Below are positions 11,960 through 24,560 of a stretch of DNA of 64,000 nucleotides, one piece after another. The notes beneath the pieces were generated by a model. The model made no database searches. It was given only the letters and a program-made list of their open reading frames with translations, and was not told the DNA's origin. Within the stretch, counting starts at the first letter, position 1. Every line of letters begins with the position of its first letter. The translations under genes were made by a program, and so were the position numbers. Source of the DNA: Diphasiastrum complanatum (taxonomy: Eukaryota > Streptophyta > Lycopodiopsida > Lycopodiales > Lycopodiaceae); assembly GCA_029204225.1 (NCBI GenBank), contig CM055111.1, positions 7,071,365 to 7,135,364 of the forward strand. Reading direction: 5' to 3'.

Positions 11960-14900
11960 TACAATGACAAGATTCAACGATGCTATGTCGGAGTCTAGCA
12001 GGCTAGATGGAATGAACTACAGTATATGGAAGTTCAAGATGCAAAATATTCTCCAAGATAGAGAATTTTGGGAGATCGTCACAGGTGTTGAGATACCTCC
12101 TACCACTGACAGAGAGTTGCGGGGAGTATCAGAAACGTAGAAAAAAAGGTCATCATATCATCAACTTATCAGTTAGAGATATGATCATACCTCATATTAG
12201 AGATGCTACTGGACCCAAGGAGGCTTGGGATATAATGAAGAACTTGTATGAGATGGTAAATCAGTCATGGATCTTGTTCTTGACTAATAAGCTTCACACG
12301 TTGAGGATGGGTATAGGTGAATCAGTAACGGACTACTTTGCTCGAGTGAAAGATCTGAGAGGGCAACTTGTTGCATTTGGATAAAGTGTTCAAGATTCAG
12401 TATTGGTATCCATTGTACTTAATAGTCTACCTTTGGCCTATCAGAACTTTGTAATGATGCTATTGTTAAGAGAAATGGGGCCCTCTTTCGATGAGCTAAA
12501 TGCCATCTTACTACAGGAAGAAATGAGATGACAAAATATTGTCAACGGGGACAATTTCAGAGAATAAGCATTTTTGGCAAAGAAGCAAGGGCAAAGTTCC
12601 AAGAAGGGTGACAAAGGGAAGAAGAAGAAGTAGCAAGATATGGAGGAGAATCAATTAAATCGGTCAGAAGATGGAAAGAAAGTGGTTCGAAAAGGAGACT
12701 GCCTAATTTGCAAAACATCAGGACATTATGCAAAGGAGTGCTGGCACAACAAACTTAAGAAAAAGCAGGACGGGAATTTTGCTGAAAAAACATCTAATGC
12801 AAAATTGAGTGCTTTGAATCTTGAAGAATATGAGTTGTTTTCGGCATCGACATATTCTGGTGGTCGCTTCTCGAAGGAAGATGACTATTGGTTTATTGAT
12901 TCAGGAGCTTCAAAGCACATGACAACTAGGCAAGACTGGCTCAAATGTGAAGTTGGGGGACAACTACACATATGATATAAAGGGAGCTGGAAAAGTGCAA
13001 GTACAACTACCTTCAGGGAAGATTGGAAACATAAAGGATGTGCTTTATGTACCAGGAATAAAAAAAAACTTACTCTCAGTATCAACTATTGCAAAGCAAC
13101 ATATGGTAGTGCAGTTTGATGAACAACGATGTCTCGTCAACAGGAAAAATAATGAAGTAGTAGCTGAGGGCGTACTTGCAGGGCAGTTGTATAAACTTCG
13201 ATCATCATGCAAGTGTTGCGGATACTGGAAAATTGAGTAAGTTATGGCATGAGAGGTTTGGACATCTAAATTACAAAAGTCTACAAGTCTTGAGAAAATT
13301 TAACATGGTTACAGATTTACCTCAAGTCGTTTCTGATCACAAGGTTTGTGAAGGCTGTGTCTTAGGCAAGCATCATATGAAGAACTACAAAGGTTGTAAA
13401 GAATTGAACTCTAGAGAAAGCTTACACGGATCGGAAGACAAATGTAAGTCATTTGAGAGTGTTTGGGAGTATTGCTTATTCTTACATACCTAAGGATTCA
13501 AGGAGCAAATTGGATTCTAAGGCGACCAAGTGTTTATTTCTTGGTTATGATAATCAAGGGAAGGGATACATGTTATATGACTTGGAGGGTAAGAAAATAA
13601 TCATAAGTAAGGATGTAGTCTTTGATGAGGAAGCAACTCACAAAGATACAGAGATATATTTTGATAAGGATCAAGATGGAGGAATCCCTATATTATGTGA
13701 TGAGTTATTACAGGAACCTGAATCGACACATGTATCGCCTATGCCAATTCAAGAACCTAGAGTGACTTTGGTTGAGATAGGAAAGAGGAAGGAGAGATCA
13801 AGTATATGGGATACTTATTCACCTCCTACTTCACCAGGCAGGAAGCATCCTACATCAGAAGCTAGAAGATTGCCTAGATGGTACTATGAAACTATCAAGG
13901 ATAGTGTTATTATGGAACAAGGAGAGTCTAGTGCGCATGGAACTAGGAGATCAGCTAGACTTGAAAAGCAATATGAAGATCAAGATCGACAGGAGGTTCC
14001 GTAGGAGGATCATCATGAAGATAGGGATGTACATTTTGCATATATGGCCACAATATTAGAAACCAATGATCCATCTACTTTCAGAGAGGTTGAAAAAGAG
14101 GATATTTGGAGGAAAGCTATGATTGAGGAGTACGACTCAATCATGAAGAACAAGACTTGGAGACTTGTTCAATTACCTACAGGTGAAAAGGCCATTGGAT
14201 ACAAGTGGGTCTATAGAACTAAGTACAAATCATATGGTTCTATAGATAAACATAAGGCAAGATTGGTGGCAAAAGGTTATGCTCAACATGAAGGGATTGA
14301 CTATGAGGAGATTTTGCACTAGTTGCTAGGTCTACTACTATGAGGACTGTTTTATCATTGGCAACTTAGTTTGGATGGGATATTCAACAAATGGATGTAA
14401 AGAGTGCATTCCTGAATGGATTGCTAGAGGAAGAAGTCTACATGGAGTAGCCAGAGGGACACATAGTAGCAGGAGATGAAGACAAGGTTTGCAGTTTGGA
14501 CAAGGCACTATATGGACTTAAGCAAGCACCCAGGGCGTGGTACATGAGGATTGACACATACTTTGAGGAGCTTGGCTTTCAGAGAAGTAGTTCGGAGCAT
14601 ACACTTTATGTTTTGATCAGGGATAATCATATCGCTATTGTAGTGATGTATGTGGATGATCTTGTTATTATAGGATCAGATCATAGTATAATTCAGGGAA
14701 TCAAGAAAGATCTCTCATCAGAGTTTGATATGAAAGACCTTGGTTCACTACAATATTTTCTTGGGATTGAGTATGGAGAGTAGCACATGGACTATTTATT
14801 TCTCAATCTAAATATGCTCATAAACTTCTTGAAAAGTTCAATATGTCAGAGTGCAAGCCTACTTCTACACCATATGATAGTGGATGTAAGCTTACTAAAG

Positions 14901-15130
14901 CTGAGAAAGATTAGGATGTAGATGAGACGTTATATAGAAAGCTTGTTGGAAGCTTAATCTATCTAACTACTACAAGACCAGATATTGCTTATGTTGTGAG
15001 TATGGTTAGTCAGTTTATGGCTAAGCCTAAGCAGATTCATTGGAAAGTTGCTAAGTGAATACTCAGATATATACATGGCACTTTGAGATTTGGTATTCTC
15101 TATGGTAGACAAGATGATTTGAAGTTATAG
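11960..15130 (+). pseudogene. Ty1/copia gag-pol relic lacking the integrase core
   Basis: The order is gag (SRLDGMNYSIWKFKMQN near 12000), zinc knuckle CLICKTSGHYAKEC (about 12700), protease DSGASKHMT (about 12900), GAG-pre-integrase (LWHERFGHLNYKSL near 13240, ending CVLGKHH), then the integrase C-terminal part (FGSIAYSYIPKDSRSK at about 13460). Next come reverse transcriptase with RLVAKGYAQHEG, FLNGLLEEEVYMEQPEG, ALYGLKQAPRAWY and the catalytic YVDD at 14649-14660, and the start of RNase H up to about 15130. The catalytic DDE core of integrase is absent: the frame jumps from the HHCC region to the integrase C-terminal part within about 60 bp. Several stops and frameshifts occur (for example near 12136, 12385, 12955, 14322 and 14781). 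No 3' LTR is seen. Confidence 0.9.
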
Positions 15131-15689
15131 CCCCCTTGGCTAAGCACTAATTAAGCTGTAAGTTGTACATAACTCATGGGGCATGTTATTAACTAAATAC
15201 ATGAGACCCTCCTTTTGTAAGTTGAGTAAATTAGTGCAAGTGGCCCACTTGGCCAAGTAGCTCACTCCTATGGTTGACACCTAGACTTTCCATGCATGTA
15301 ATTGAGGTGCTTGCCTCACAAGGGATTTGGAGGACCCACGCCCTCTCTCTCTCTCTCTAGCAATTCATTTCTTCTTCTAACTTTTGGTGTTGTGAGGTGC
15401 TCATGCAATTCTCCTTGTATGTGATGTTTTCCATAGCTAAGTTTCTCAAGCTTTCATAGTTGATCTAGTATTGAAGTTAAGATACTCCATAGCTAGGTCT
15501 TGCAATTTATCATCCTCATGGTAAGTGAAATCCTTCAACCAACATAAATAAGAATAATAATCAACAACATCCATACATTTTACAGTTTCCAAAGAAGAAA
15601 ACATATAAGGAGAAGAAATATCCACATTTCCATTCAATTCAATGAGAGAGTCGTTATGTAAAACGACAAACTGTGGGTTACATAGTTTT
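15131..15689. other. No gene recognised between two retroelement relics
   Basis: The copia homology ends near 15130. A short CT run lies at 15343-15358. I see no RNase H remainder, polypurine tract or LTR that can be assigned. Confidence 0.4.
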
Positions 15690-16600
15690 TCTTTAACGAC
15701 TCCTTCCTCTCATAGAACCATGCCTTACCCAGGTATGATGTCTACTTTATCCAAATTCATTACATGCAAATCTAATTTACCCTTATATCCTTGAATTTGT
15801 ACAAGAAGACGTGGGACTATTCGGGCCCAAACTTGGCTCTTTGCTCCCGTGGCCAGCTTACCACATAGCGATGGTCACTTTGCTTTGTTTCCACCTTTAA
15901 TTTCTATTAGAATCAATAAAAAATATTTGTTGAACCATTGTCAAATAATACTGTTACGGCTTAGCCTCCAATGGTCCCATTCATCCGAATTAGGTCGTGG
16001 GGACCAAAAACTGCCATATTAAAACAACAATGCTCACAACTAGAATTATTAGCAAAGGTTAGGTCAATGCTTGAAATGGTTGAGTTACCTGGCCCCTTAA
16101 AGGAAGCCCCTTTAACATTTTTCCTTTTCTTCAGGCACTCCTTTGCAACATGACCCGGTTCCATGCAATTGAAGCATAAGTTGTGGCTCCTGGCCTTTGT
16201 GAAGGTTTCTTGGTCCATCGAGGATCATTTCTTTGATCCACTCGATTCCAAGGGAGAACCCTTCACTTTTTCTTTTCCTTTCTTTGAAAAGAATGTCTTT
16301 TTACCCTTTGCTTCGGGTTGGCCAATAGGCTCAGGCTTAGCTACTACACGAGTATCATCATATAGCTTAGCATAGCAAACAACATCCTCGAGAGTATGAG
16401 GCTGGTTCCTCCTTACTTCGAGTTGAAAGTCTTTGGGCAATCCCAAAATAAAATGCAACTTGACTAAAGCAGGATCTATTCTTGTAGCAAAACAAGAATA
16501 TACCTCATGAAAATCTTGCAAGTATGCATCCAAGGGCCGGTTCCCCATGTGAATCGTTGCATACTGGCAATAGAATTTGAAGTCATCCAAGATGGGTAAG
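15690..16600 (-). pseudogene. Ty3/gypsy gag and protease fragment
   Basis: On the minus strand a gag segment (NRPLDAYLQDFHEVYSCF, LGLPKDFQLEVRRNQPHTLE) is followed, after one TGA near 16225, by a zinc knuckle CFNCMEPGHVAKEC (about 16130-16171). A protease-like VLFDNGSTNIF with Asn-Gly in place of the usual DSG/DTG follows near 15935-15965. Beyond this the frame decays. Reverse transcriptase is missing, so the fragment is truncated on both sides. Confidence 0.8.
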
Positions 16601-16693
16601 AAGGATATAGGAAAGAAAGAGTCAAGTCACCAAGATCTAGTTATCAATCAATCTCCACAAGAGACAAGAGAGAAGAGGCTGGGTGCCCTCCTC

Positions 16694-16695
<2 letters not shown>

Positions 16696-16727
<32 letters not shown>
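16696..16727. repeat. (GA)n microsatellite
   Basis: About 16 GA units lie immediately upstream (minus-strand sense) of the gypsy gag fragment. Confidence 0.95.
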
Positions 16728-16730
<3 letters not shown>

Positions 16731-18399
16731 ACGGCAACACAAGCAATGGAGAGCAATGCCTAGCCAAAACTAAAAAATGTGACACAATAAGCCAATATGT
16801 ACTTTGTCTACTTACTAAATATAGGGCACCCCCAAAATTCAAGATAGGGCCCCTAAACTAATTTAGACCTCTAAGGACTTAGAATCAGTACATGACCAAA
16901 ATTGGGTCCACCTGAACTTAAGACAAACTTAAGATGGCCTAAATAACTAAATACCCATGGTTACACAAATCTTGACCTTTTGGGTCAAAGTAACCTATGG
17001 ATTAACTTTAGCATAGTCATTTATTTCTACGTGGACGTCGGATTCCGATGTCTGTCAGATTACACGTATTTTTTTTTCTGAAAAAACTATGCCAGGTCAT
17101 ATTTATGTTTGAATATCAGAATCAGACATGTCGGATTCTGATGTGCCTTTTAAAAAATGGTTGCCGCCCATATTTTATGATCGCTGGACTCTGATTTTTA
17201 GATTTTTTACTTGGACGTTGTATTTCGACGTGTCGGATTGCGACAAATTATAAAATTTTCAAACACACGTCGGATGCCCACGTCGGAATCTGCACGATAT
17301 GTTATTGTATAACATTGCGATGGGCAACTGGTTACAATAGTATAACATTTCAATGGGCAACTGGTCATGGACTTTATCGGACGCCATTGGAAGATTTGGA
17401 TTAAATGCCAATGGAGGTAGGCAATCATCTCATCTCGTAGCAATGGAACTTGGACAAATCATTCTTAAGAATGGACGATTGTCTCACAATTGGATCTGGT
17501 GAGTTGCGGTACTCAGCACCATAAAATTGGAGAGCTCTAATAAAATCGATTGAAATCTGTCAATTGAAGGTTTGATGAATCATGGGCCAATTTGGGGTGT
17601 GGATGCTGATATGATCCAATGGCACGCCCAAATCTTTTCATTTATTGCATCTTGGCATCGACAAATAATAAGGATCGACTCGCAATTGGTGAGGGCTGGC
17701 AACATACCTCGTAATAGAATCAGACATGTTTTCAAAAATTGTCTTATGCCATGTCAGTTGCTCTCCCAATGCGGGTAACCTGTCCAACTCTTTCCCGACC
17801 GCTATCTCAGAGGTTTTGAATTTAATTATCTAGCCACCCCTCGAGAACAGATTTGGATGCTGATGTAGAAAATTTTGGATTTGATTGAGAATCAAAATGC
17901 AAATATGTTTGTCTCTACTGAAATCTAGAATGGGTAAAATACGCAGCTCTGTTGAGTTCAAATTTTTTTTTTCGTAAAGGTCCAATAATAGATACTATTT
18001 GTTGTCGGTGCACGATTTTATGTCCAATCAGTACTACATAATTCATATATGGAGTATCAATGTAAGAGATATCGGGTCCTAAAGGAGAATCGAGCTAAAA
18101 ATATTTATCAAATAAACTATTTCTGAGGATTTAAGTTGAATTTTCAAAAGAGGTGTGAATAGATTCAACAACTTTCTTTACCAATTGAGTTTGCATTTCA
18201 TGAAATTAGACAACCTTGAAATATTCTCAAGATATACTTTTATTCCATCTTTGCATCAAGGAATGTAGGAAGAGCTATAAAAGTGTCAACTTGATCAAGC
18301 ACGATCCAACAACCTGTGCAAGATACTATACAATGAAAATTAGTGCATTGTGCACGTTGCTACTGAAAAACACAACTATCTTGCTAATCAATTAAAGTT
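16728..18399. other. Non-coding stretch with a TCGGATTC-rich segment
   Basis: No coding region is recognised. Between about 17030 and 17400, variants of GTCGGATTCCGACGTG occur repeatedly on both strands, giving several short palindromes. Confidence 0.4.
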
Positions 18400-19580
18400 A
18401 TAGAGTTTCAAAGTCATGGCAGTCAACATGAGCATGGATTCTTATAAATCAACAATGCACCAACCTACGGGAAGCAATGTCAGCCTAAAATTACATAAGT
18501 TGTTGATACATACATTTCATGTGACAATGCAAGCTTTCAACAAAGTAAAATTTTTGTATCGTACACAATTAGATCATATATGTCCTTTTATTATGCTTTT
18601 TGCACACTCAAGTAGAGTATGGTTCTTCACTCTTTTGGCTATAGCATTTCATTGTGCTGCATCAAAAGCTATAAGCTGTTACCAAATTTCTTTCTTTTGA
18701 AAAAATAAATTGAACTCAATGGCATTGAATTCTCCACCTATGTCAACTCTTAATACTCTTATCATCTTCCTAGTTTGCTTCTCTACTAGATGTTTGAAAG
18801 CAACAAAATAATTGAATGCATTAAAGGAAAAGTATGACTCATACAAGTGGGACAATGTGCCATGTGAAAAAAAAATTCAAGGACAAAAAAAATGTTTCTC
18901 ACCATCCTTCAACTGGAAAAGTCTATTAAGTGAACTTTGCACCTAGTAAAATGGTTTTTAAATTATGGCTTGGTTGTTAGGCTGAGCCATATTTGCATGG
19001 TCAATGAACTAATTGCAAACGTCGATGAGCATGTGGAGCAGCAATCTCCATATGTTAACTTACCCTATTCATGAAAGTGATGTAAATAAAACAACAATTT
19101 TTAACCGCATATAGATTAGGAAGGGCTTATGAATGACATTAACCTGACAAGCTTGAATAGACATCTATTATAGCAATGGTTGTTGAGCTTAGCGCAAATG
19201 CCACTAAATAGACTTTCCCACTACATCATCAAGGGTTGCTCCATTTGAAGATTAGATGAGTAGCATAGGGCTGAAAAGCCTCAGTGTTTCCCTATTGCAT
19301 GCAAAGCAGAGAGCAACTCTAATCTTTAACCCAATTTAGCTCAAAACTATAGTTCAACATACTGCATTGTGATTACATTTTACGCACACATAATTTGCCT
19401 TGCATTGGGGGTATGAGAACATTTTCCACACCAACATGTATGTGAAGTGAAGTCTTGGATGCAATAGTTGATTGCTTCATTAGCTTCAAAATGGTAACAT
19501 CCACACACCAAACTTCACTTTGCTTTGAATTTTGAGAGGCAACCTCACCTTTGGTATAGGTGGTAAATTCTTTCATTTGA
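18400..19580 (-). pseudogene. Ty1/copia integrase relic, heavily mutated
   Basis: On the minus strand, 18840-18700 reads FKHLVEKQTRKMIRVLRVDI followed by GGEFNAIEFN, which corresponds to the copia integrase block around the second catalytic Asp. Further on (18650-18560) it reads KRVKNHTLLECAKSIIKG, matching the region after the third catalytic residue. Upstream at about 19520-19490 VWCVD may be the remains of the protease start. Stops and frameshifts are frequent, so this is an old copy. Confidence 0.7.
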
Positions 19581-20507
19581 AAGGCGTTTTCAATTTATAT
19601 GTGAAATGTTGCAATTTTCTCTCTACTTTATTGGTATTTTTCTCCCACTTATAATTTGGTCTGATCAACTTTTTGGCTTCCAAAACCCTAGTTTAATTTA
19701 GAGTGTTTTAGTTTCATGGATAGGTTGACTTTGTCCCAAATTTTGCTCATGGGACAATGACAAGGCCCATGTGACATCTTTCAGAGAGTAATTGTTGAAC
19801 CTCCACATGATCTACCTCCAGTCACATATTAAGGTTTTCAAAAATAAAATAAAATGGTTAACGTGGCATTCCTTAGTAGGAATCGGCCAATTTATCATTA
19901 AATGATACATCCTCTCTCCAAAGCATGTTCCTTTTAACCTACGCCTGAAAGAGTTGCCTTTAATATACACTTAAAAATGCCAATGACAAGCAATAACTCA
20001 AATTTCAACACAAACTTCCTCCAAAAAAGAGTCTACACACATACAGCTAACTAGACAATTTTGCAAAGCAATGCAAACTCTTCAAGAGGCTAGATAAGAA
20101 CTTATAGCAAGACTAGCATTATAGAACCACTTATTTTAGATCAATGGCATGACTTCATTGATTTACATAAAGCTTCATATTCTCCAACGTCAAGTGTGCA
20201 AGGGGCTTGCCATGTGTCAACGTTAGGAAAGGGTCAGGGTTAAGTGGGTGCTTGAGGATTATGTATAAGTGAGCCTAGAGATTGGAGATCCTCATCATAG
20301 TCTATACAGCAGGTTGCTATGAGGAGACTTAGGAGCAATGCTCTTATGTGTTTATGTTTGTAACTTGTCGTGTACTTGAAGAGAAATGAATAATGTGGAT
20401 ATTTGGTGCCTACTTTGGTGTGCCTACTTTGGAAATCTCGCAAAATCAGTTTTTAATGGGGGCCTAAAAAAATAGGGTGACTCTTGATGCATTTCCATCA
20501 ATTTGCA
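19581..20507. other. No gene recognised
   Basis: AT-rich sequence separates two minus-strand copia fragments. No domain, terminal repeat or PBS could be placed. Confidence 0.4.
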
Positions 20508-21110
20508 TCAGAAATTTCTTCTACTACAGTTATCTTGCAATTTTGTAAGATCACTTCTAGAAAAATCATCAATAAAAGCTAGTAGATACTTGACTCCTCC
20601 AGTGGAAGAAGTTTGCATAGGTCCACAAATATCATTGTGAATAAGGTCTAGTAAATCTTTTGAAGAATGAGAATGGAATGAAGGTCTAGAATGCTTGCCT
20701 AAAACGCAGCTTTCAGAAACCCAAGAAATTGAATTACTATTACAGTGTAGATCTTGAACTATTTTTAGATTTGACATTTCCTGGATAGTAGCAAAATATC
20801 CCAGATTTAACTTCAAATATTGATCTTATGAGATTTGCTTTAAGCTCGGCACACAGATATTTTTTAATATTGTAAAGACTCCTTATTTGGGAAAAATGTG
20901 CATTAAAGAGGTTTTGCAAACCGCTATATAAAGAATGAGGGATACAAAGGACTCCATAATGGAATTGGTGGTTGACAAGAGTATAGACCTGATGGTGATG
21001 CTCAAGGGAGGCTAAGTTGTGACATAAACGAAAATTTCTTGAAATTTTGGTTTCTAATGGATTTGCTCGTGTGGATCTCTCCAAAGTTGCAGCCATATAG
21101 AGTTGGCCTT
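20508..21110 (-). pseudogene. Ty1/copia GAG-pre-integrase and integrase N-terminus
   Basis: On the minus strand the 20816-20508 frame reads CVLGKHSRPSFHSHSSKDLL followed by DLIHNDICGPM and LAFIDDFSR, the HHCC/pre-integrase tail and first catalytic Asp region. It then diverges and stops. Upstream sequence to about 21110 may be the remainder of the pre-integrase region but is frameshifted. It differs from the relic at 18400-19580 and is a separate copy. Confidence 0.75.
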
Positions 21111-21299
21111 AGGCATGTGATGTTCATGAGGTTCATATTTTTCTCGATCTTGCTATGCATGTACATAAGTGTGTTTTTTACTTTGTTATTGTTGCTCATC
21201 ATTTAGATGTGTTATAACGAAAGCATATTATTTTTCAATAAAAAATTTTCTATTTATGGGCTCCTATTATAGCTAGACCTAATTTTGATCATAAACTTT

Positions 21300-21875
21300 T
21301 TGTTGAGACAACACTACCATTGTAGGTATTGGCGCTATTCTTCCTCAACCTATTGGTGTTATGGCTTTTAGGATCTCATTGTTTATGTCCTTATGAAACT
21401 TATTCTATACATAATTCCTTGTTAATGTTTATACTCTTAAAAATTGGTGACATAGTTATGGACTCAGCTCATTACATTCACCGCATCCATTTACATTTAC
21501 TTTACTTTATGCATAAGCAGGCCTTGGGCCCTTTTTTATTCATTAGTGACACTTAGACTATATGGTTGGCCTTGGCCTTATTATTCATTATTAGGCCATT
21601 TGGACATATTATTGGAGAGTGGGGGCCTTCTTGGAGGGCGCATAATTTTCCCTCCCAGTTGGGCCCTAGCCACCAGAAGCTTCCTTTTAAGGCTTTCTCT
21701 TGGCTATAAGTAGGGAAACTGTGTCATTTGCCATTCAACTGATGATATTGATCTCTCTCTTTAGCCTCCTTTCCTGCTTTCTAGGGTTAAGTCTTGCTTA
21801 TGTGCTGCTTTCATAACTTAAGTCTTGTTTATGTGATGCTTTCATAGCTTAGCTCTAGATGTGGCTCTATTCGCA
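21300..21875 (+). mobile_element. Candidate 5' LTR of a gypsy element
   Basis: The segment has a TATA-like CTATAAGTAG (about 21703-21712) and ends near GCA at 21875, three bases before the tRNA-Met PBS. The 5' boundary is not determined and no 3' LTR is present in the window, so the extent is a guess. Confidence 0.45.
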
Positions 21876-21878
21876 ACT

Positions 21879-21890
21879 TGGTATCAGAGC
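21879..21890 (+). other. tRNA-iMet primer-binding site
   Basis: TGGTATCAGAGC, followed by A, lies upstream of a gypsy gag. Confidence 0.85.
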
Positions 21891-22573
21891 ACTTTCCTGA
21901 TTGCTGAATTTCAGATCTGATTTTCTGATTGGGGGCCCATTTTCCTTGTTGATTTTTCTCTTTTTGCTGAGGGCTTTCGTCTCTTTGCTTCAGCAACATT
22001 CAGCACAGTTTGGAGGAGGACCAGCTCCCATCAGAGCATTTTTCTTGGCGGAGCTTTAGCTGATAGTTAGCGGAAGTACTTCCGCTAAATTTGGTGGCCA
22101 GAAAAAAAAAAATCTGGGCAAATTATTTCTGGCACCCAAGTTCCAACCCTCCATCACCCATTTCCAGCTTGTTTGTAGGCTCTCCAGCGCCCAATTCCCT
22201 CATCTCTTTCGTCCGTTCCTCTTTCCATTTTCAGCTCTCTCTTACTTTTGTTTGCAGGCTGTCCAGCTACTTCATACTTGTCACTTTCATCCGTTTTTGT
22301 CTCTATTTGCAGCCATTTTTCACACCTTGTTTGCAGGTTGTTCATCACCCATCCTCAACCAAATTTTATGAAATTTCGACTCGGTTTGATATTCCAATTT
22401 GTCACTTGCCTCTTGGCTATCCAGCGCATTTTTTTACAGCCTTCGTTTTCACTATTTTCATTTGCTGATTGTTGTCCTTTCTTAGTTGTGATAATAGTGG
22501 TTTTAATAGACTAATTTGGGGTGATGACAAGAGTCTGCTCTCTCAAGTTTTTGTGTATTCCTTCCACTATCAT

Positions 22574-24082
22574 TATGGCACATTCACCTACCCCGAGTGA
22601 GACTACTCAAGAAACCTTATCCAATCAGTTTCGTCGCATGGATGAGACCCCTGGCCTCGTTTTTCGCTTCAATACCATTATGACCAGCTTTGCTACTATG
22701 CAGTCACAGATTGATTCTTTACAGCCTCATGGTCCTAGTAAAGCTCCTATTTTTCTTTCATTTGGGACACCCCTCCACTTGGATTTCCATCTTCCTCTGC
22801 TAGTCAGCCTAGTGGTGGACCGTTCATTCCACCTAATCCACCTCTTGGTCCCCACTTCCTGAGCCACACTTTACTCGAGAAGTTTGTGATAGGGTCCAGC
22901 TTGCTACCTATTCTAGTTTCTCTGACGGGAACTTATTAGAGAATTGGTTTGCTAAGCTTGACACATATTTTCAGATCTACCCTAAGATTGATCCTCAGAA
23001 GATCCAATTGGCTGCTTTACATTTAGATGGATGTGTCGCCTCGTGGTGGCGAGTTTATAGAGCTGATCCTGATCGAAAAGGGCTCCATTTGTGGCATACT
23101 TTTCACCGTGAACTTCGTCATGCTATGATTGATCCCAACGTGATACATTCAGTAGTCTCACTCATACCAGTGATCTTGCTTCTTATACAGATCAGTTTAT
23201 GGATCTTTCTTATCTTTTCACAGATCTACAGCCCATTGAGCTTAATTTTCGTTACATTGCTGGGCCTGATTTACTTCCTGCTACTTGCCATGCTTAGCTT
23301 GGCTATGCTACTTGGACAGGGCATCCTGGTCCTCGTTCCATTCGGTTACGTGTATGTATTATAGGTCATGAGTATATTGCTTCAATTGATACTGGCAACA
23401 CTCATTCTTTTATTAACAGTTATATCACTAGTCGGATCTGTGCTTCACCTGTTCCTGCTTCACAGCCTTTCATAGTTGAGGTTGCCAGTTCCCATTCTTT
23501 TCCTAGTTCTCAGATGTTTCAGCGTTTACCATACCGCATTGGAGATTTTTTGGATAGGCAGATCTTTACATTATTCCTATGGAGCGTTATGATCTTATCC
23601 TTGGTGTTGATTGGTTTGCATCTCTTGGAGCCATTACACTGGACTTGACACAACAGACATTGACATTTGTACATGATGCAGTTACACACTCACTTGTTGG
23701 CATTGATTCTTAGGGAGACTTTCAGTGTGTTACTGGGAAGCAGTTTATTCGCAGTTTGTCAAAGGCTTATTGTTCAGCGGGCAGTACCAGTTCCTCCAGT
23801 ATGTACTCCAACAGTTATTCCTCAGGTGATCTCTGAATTATTACATCAGTATGTTTCTGTCTTTTCAGAACCTACGATGCTACCACCATAACGTGACGTG
23901 AACCATCATATTGACTTGCGTCCTGGTTCTAGTCCTCCTTCTCGTCCCCCTTATCGTATGTCTCGATTTGAGCGTGATGAGCTTGAGCTCCATATTACTG
24001 CCTTGTTAGATCAGGGTCTCATTGTTCCTAGTCACAGCCCTTTTGGTGCCCAGGTTCTCCTTGTTAGTAAGAAAGAGTTAGA
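22574..24082 (+). pseudogene. Ty3/gypsy gag-protease-RT relic, truncated in RT
   Basis: Gag begins near 22574 (MAHSPTPSETTQETLSNQFR) and continues through KIDPQKIQLAALHLDGCVAS and ASWWRVY (about 22990-23060). The protease shows IDTGNTHSFINSYI (about 23382), with the DTG active site, and MERYDLILGVDWFASLGAI (near 23580). The RT N-terminus reads NHHIDLRPGSSPPSRPPYRM and later PSHSPFGAQVLLVSKK (about 23900-24070). It ends abruptly at about 24082, before the RT palm motif. Frameshifts occur near 22850 and 23150, with stops near 23713 and 23890. Confidence 0.88.
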
Positions 24083-24091
24083 AATCAGCCT

Positions 24092-24538
24092 GTGATCTGA
24101 TTCATTAGTATAAGCTCTAAATGTGATGATGTAATTATTGTACAGTTTATTTGGTTTACTGTATATGGTTGTGATCGGGACGTGACCCATTAGGATATAT
24201 TGATCGGGCACTGATCCCGTAGACGACTACTTGGGTTAGCCGGGTAGCCACACGTAGGAAGAAATTAGCTTGTACAGTGATTTTGAGTTCATTATGCTAT
24301 ACTCAAGGGCATGTCCTGGGTTTGTTAGTGTATGTGGTCATATTGGGCCTAACTCTAGTTTGGCAGGTGGTAGGCCAATTTAGTGGCACCTGTTGAGCCC
24401 ATGCAGTTTGGGGCTTTGCTATATGTACAGTGTTTCTTCATAATAGACTTAACTTTTGTTGTGCCATCTTTGAGAGCTTGTGAGGAGTGGCTATGGTGAT
24501 TGTGTGATGTGATCTGCATACTGCACTAGATCCTAACA
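24092..24538 (+). mobile_element. Candidate 5' LTR of a second element
   Basis: The segment starts TGTGATCTG at the point where gypsy homology ends and finishes CTAACA. It contains a GCTATATGTACAG TATA-like motif near 24417, and a PBS-like word follows. The TG...CA ends are consistent with an LTR, but no second copy is present to prove it. Confidence 0.45.
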
Positions 24539-24548
24539 GAATTTCAAC

Positions 24549-24560
24549 TTGATATCAGAG
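24549..24560 (+). other. Variant tRNA-Met primer-binding site
   Basis: The sequence TTGATATCAGAGC differs from the usual TTGGTATCAGAGC by one base and lies about 10 bp after the candidate LTR end. Confidence 0.6.
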
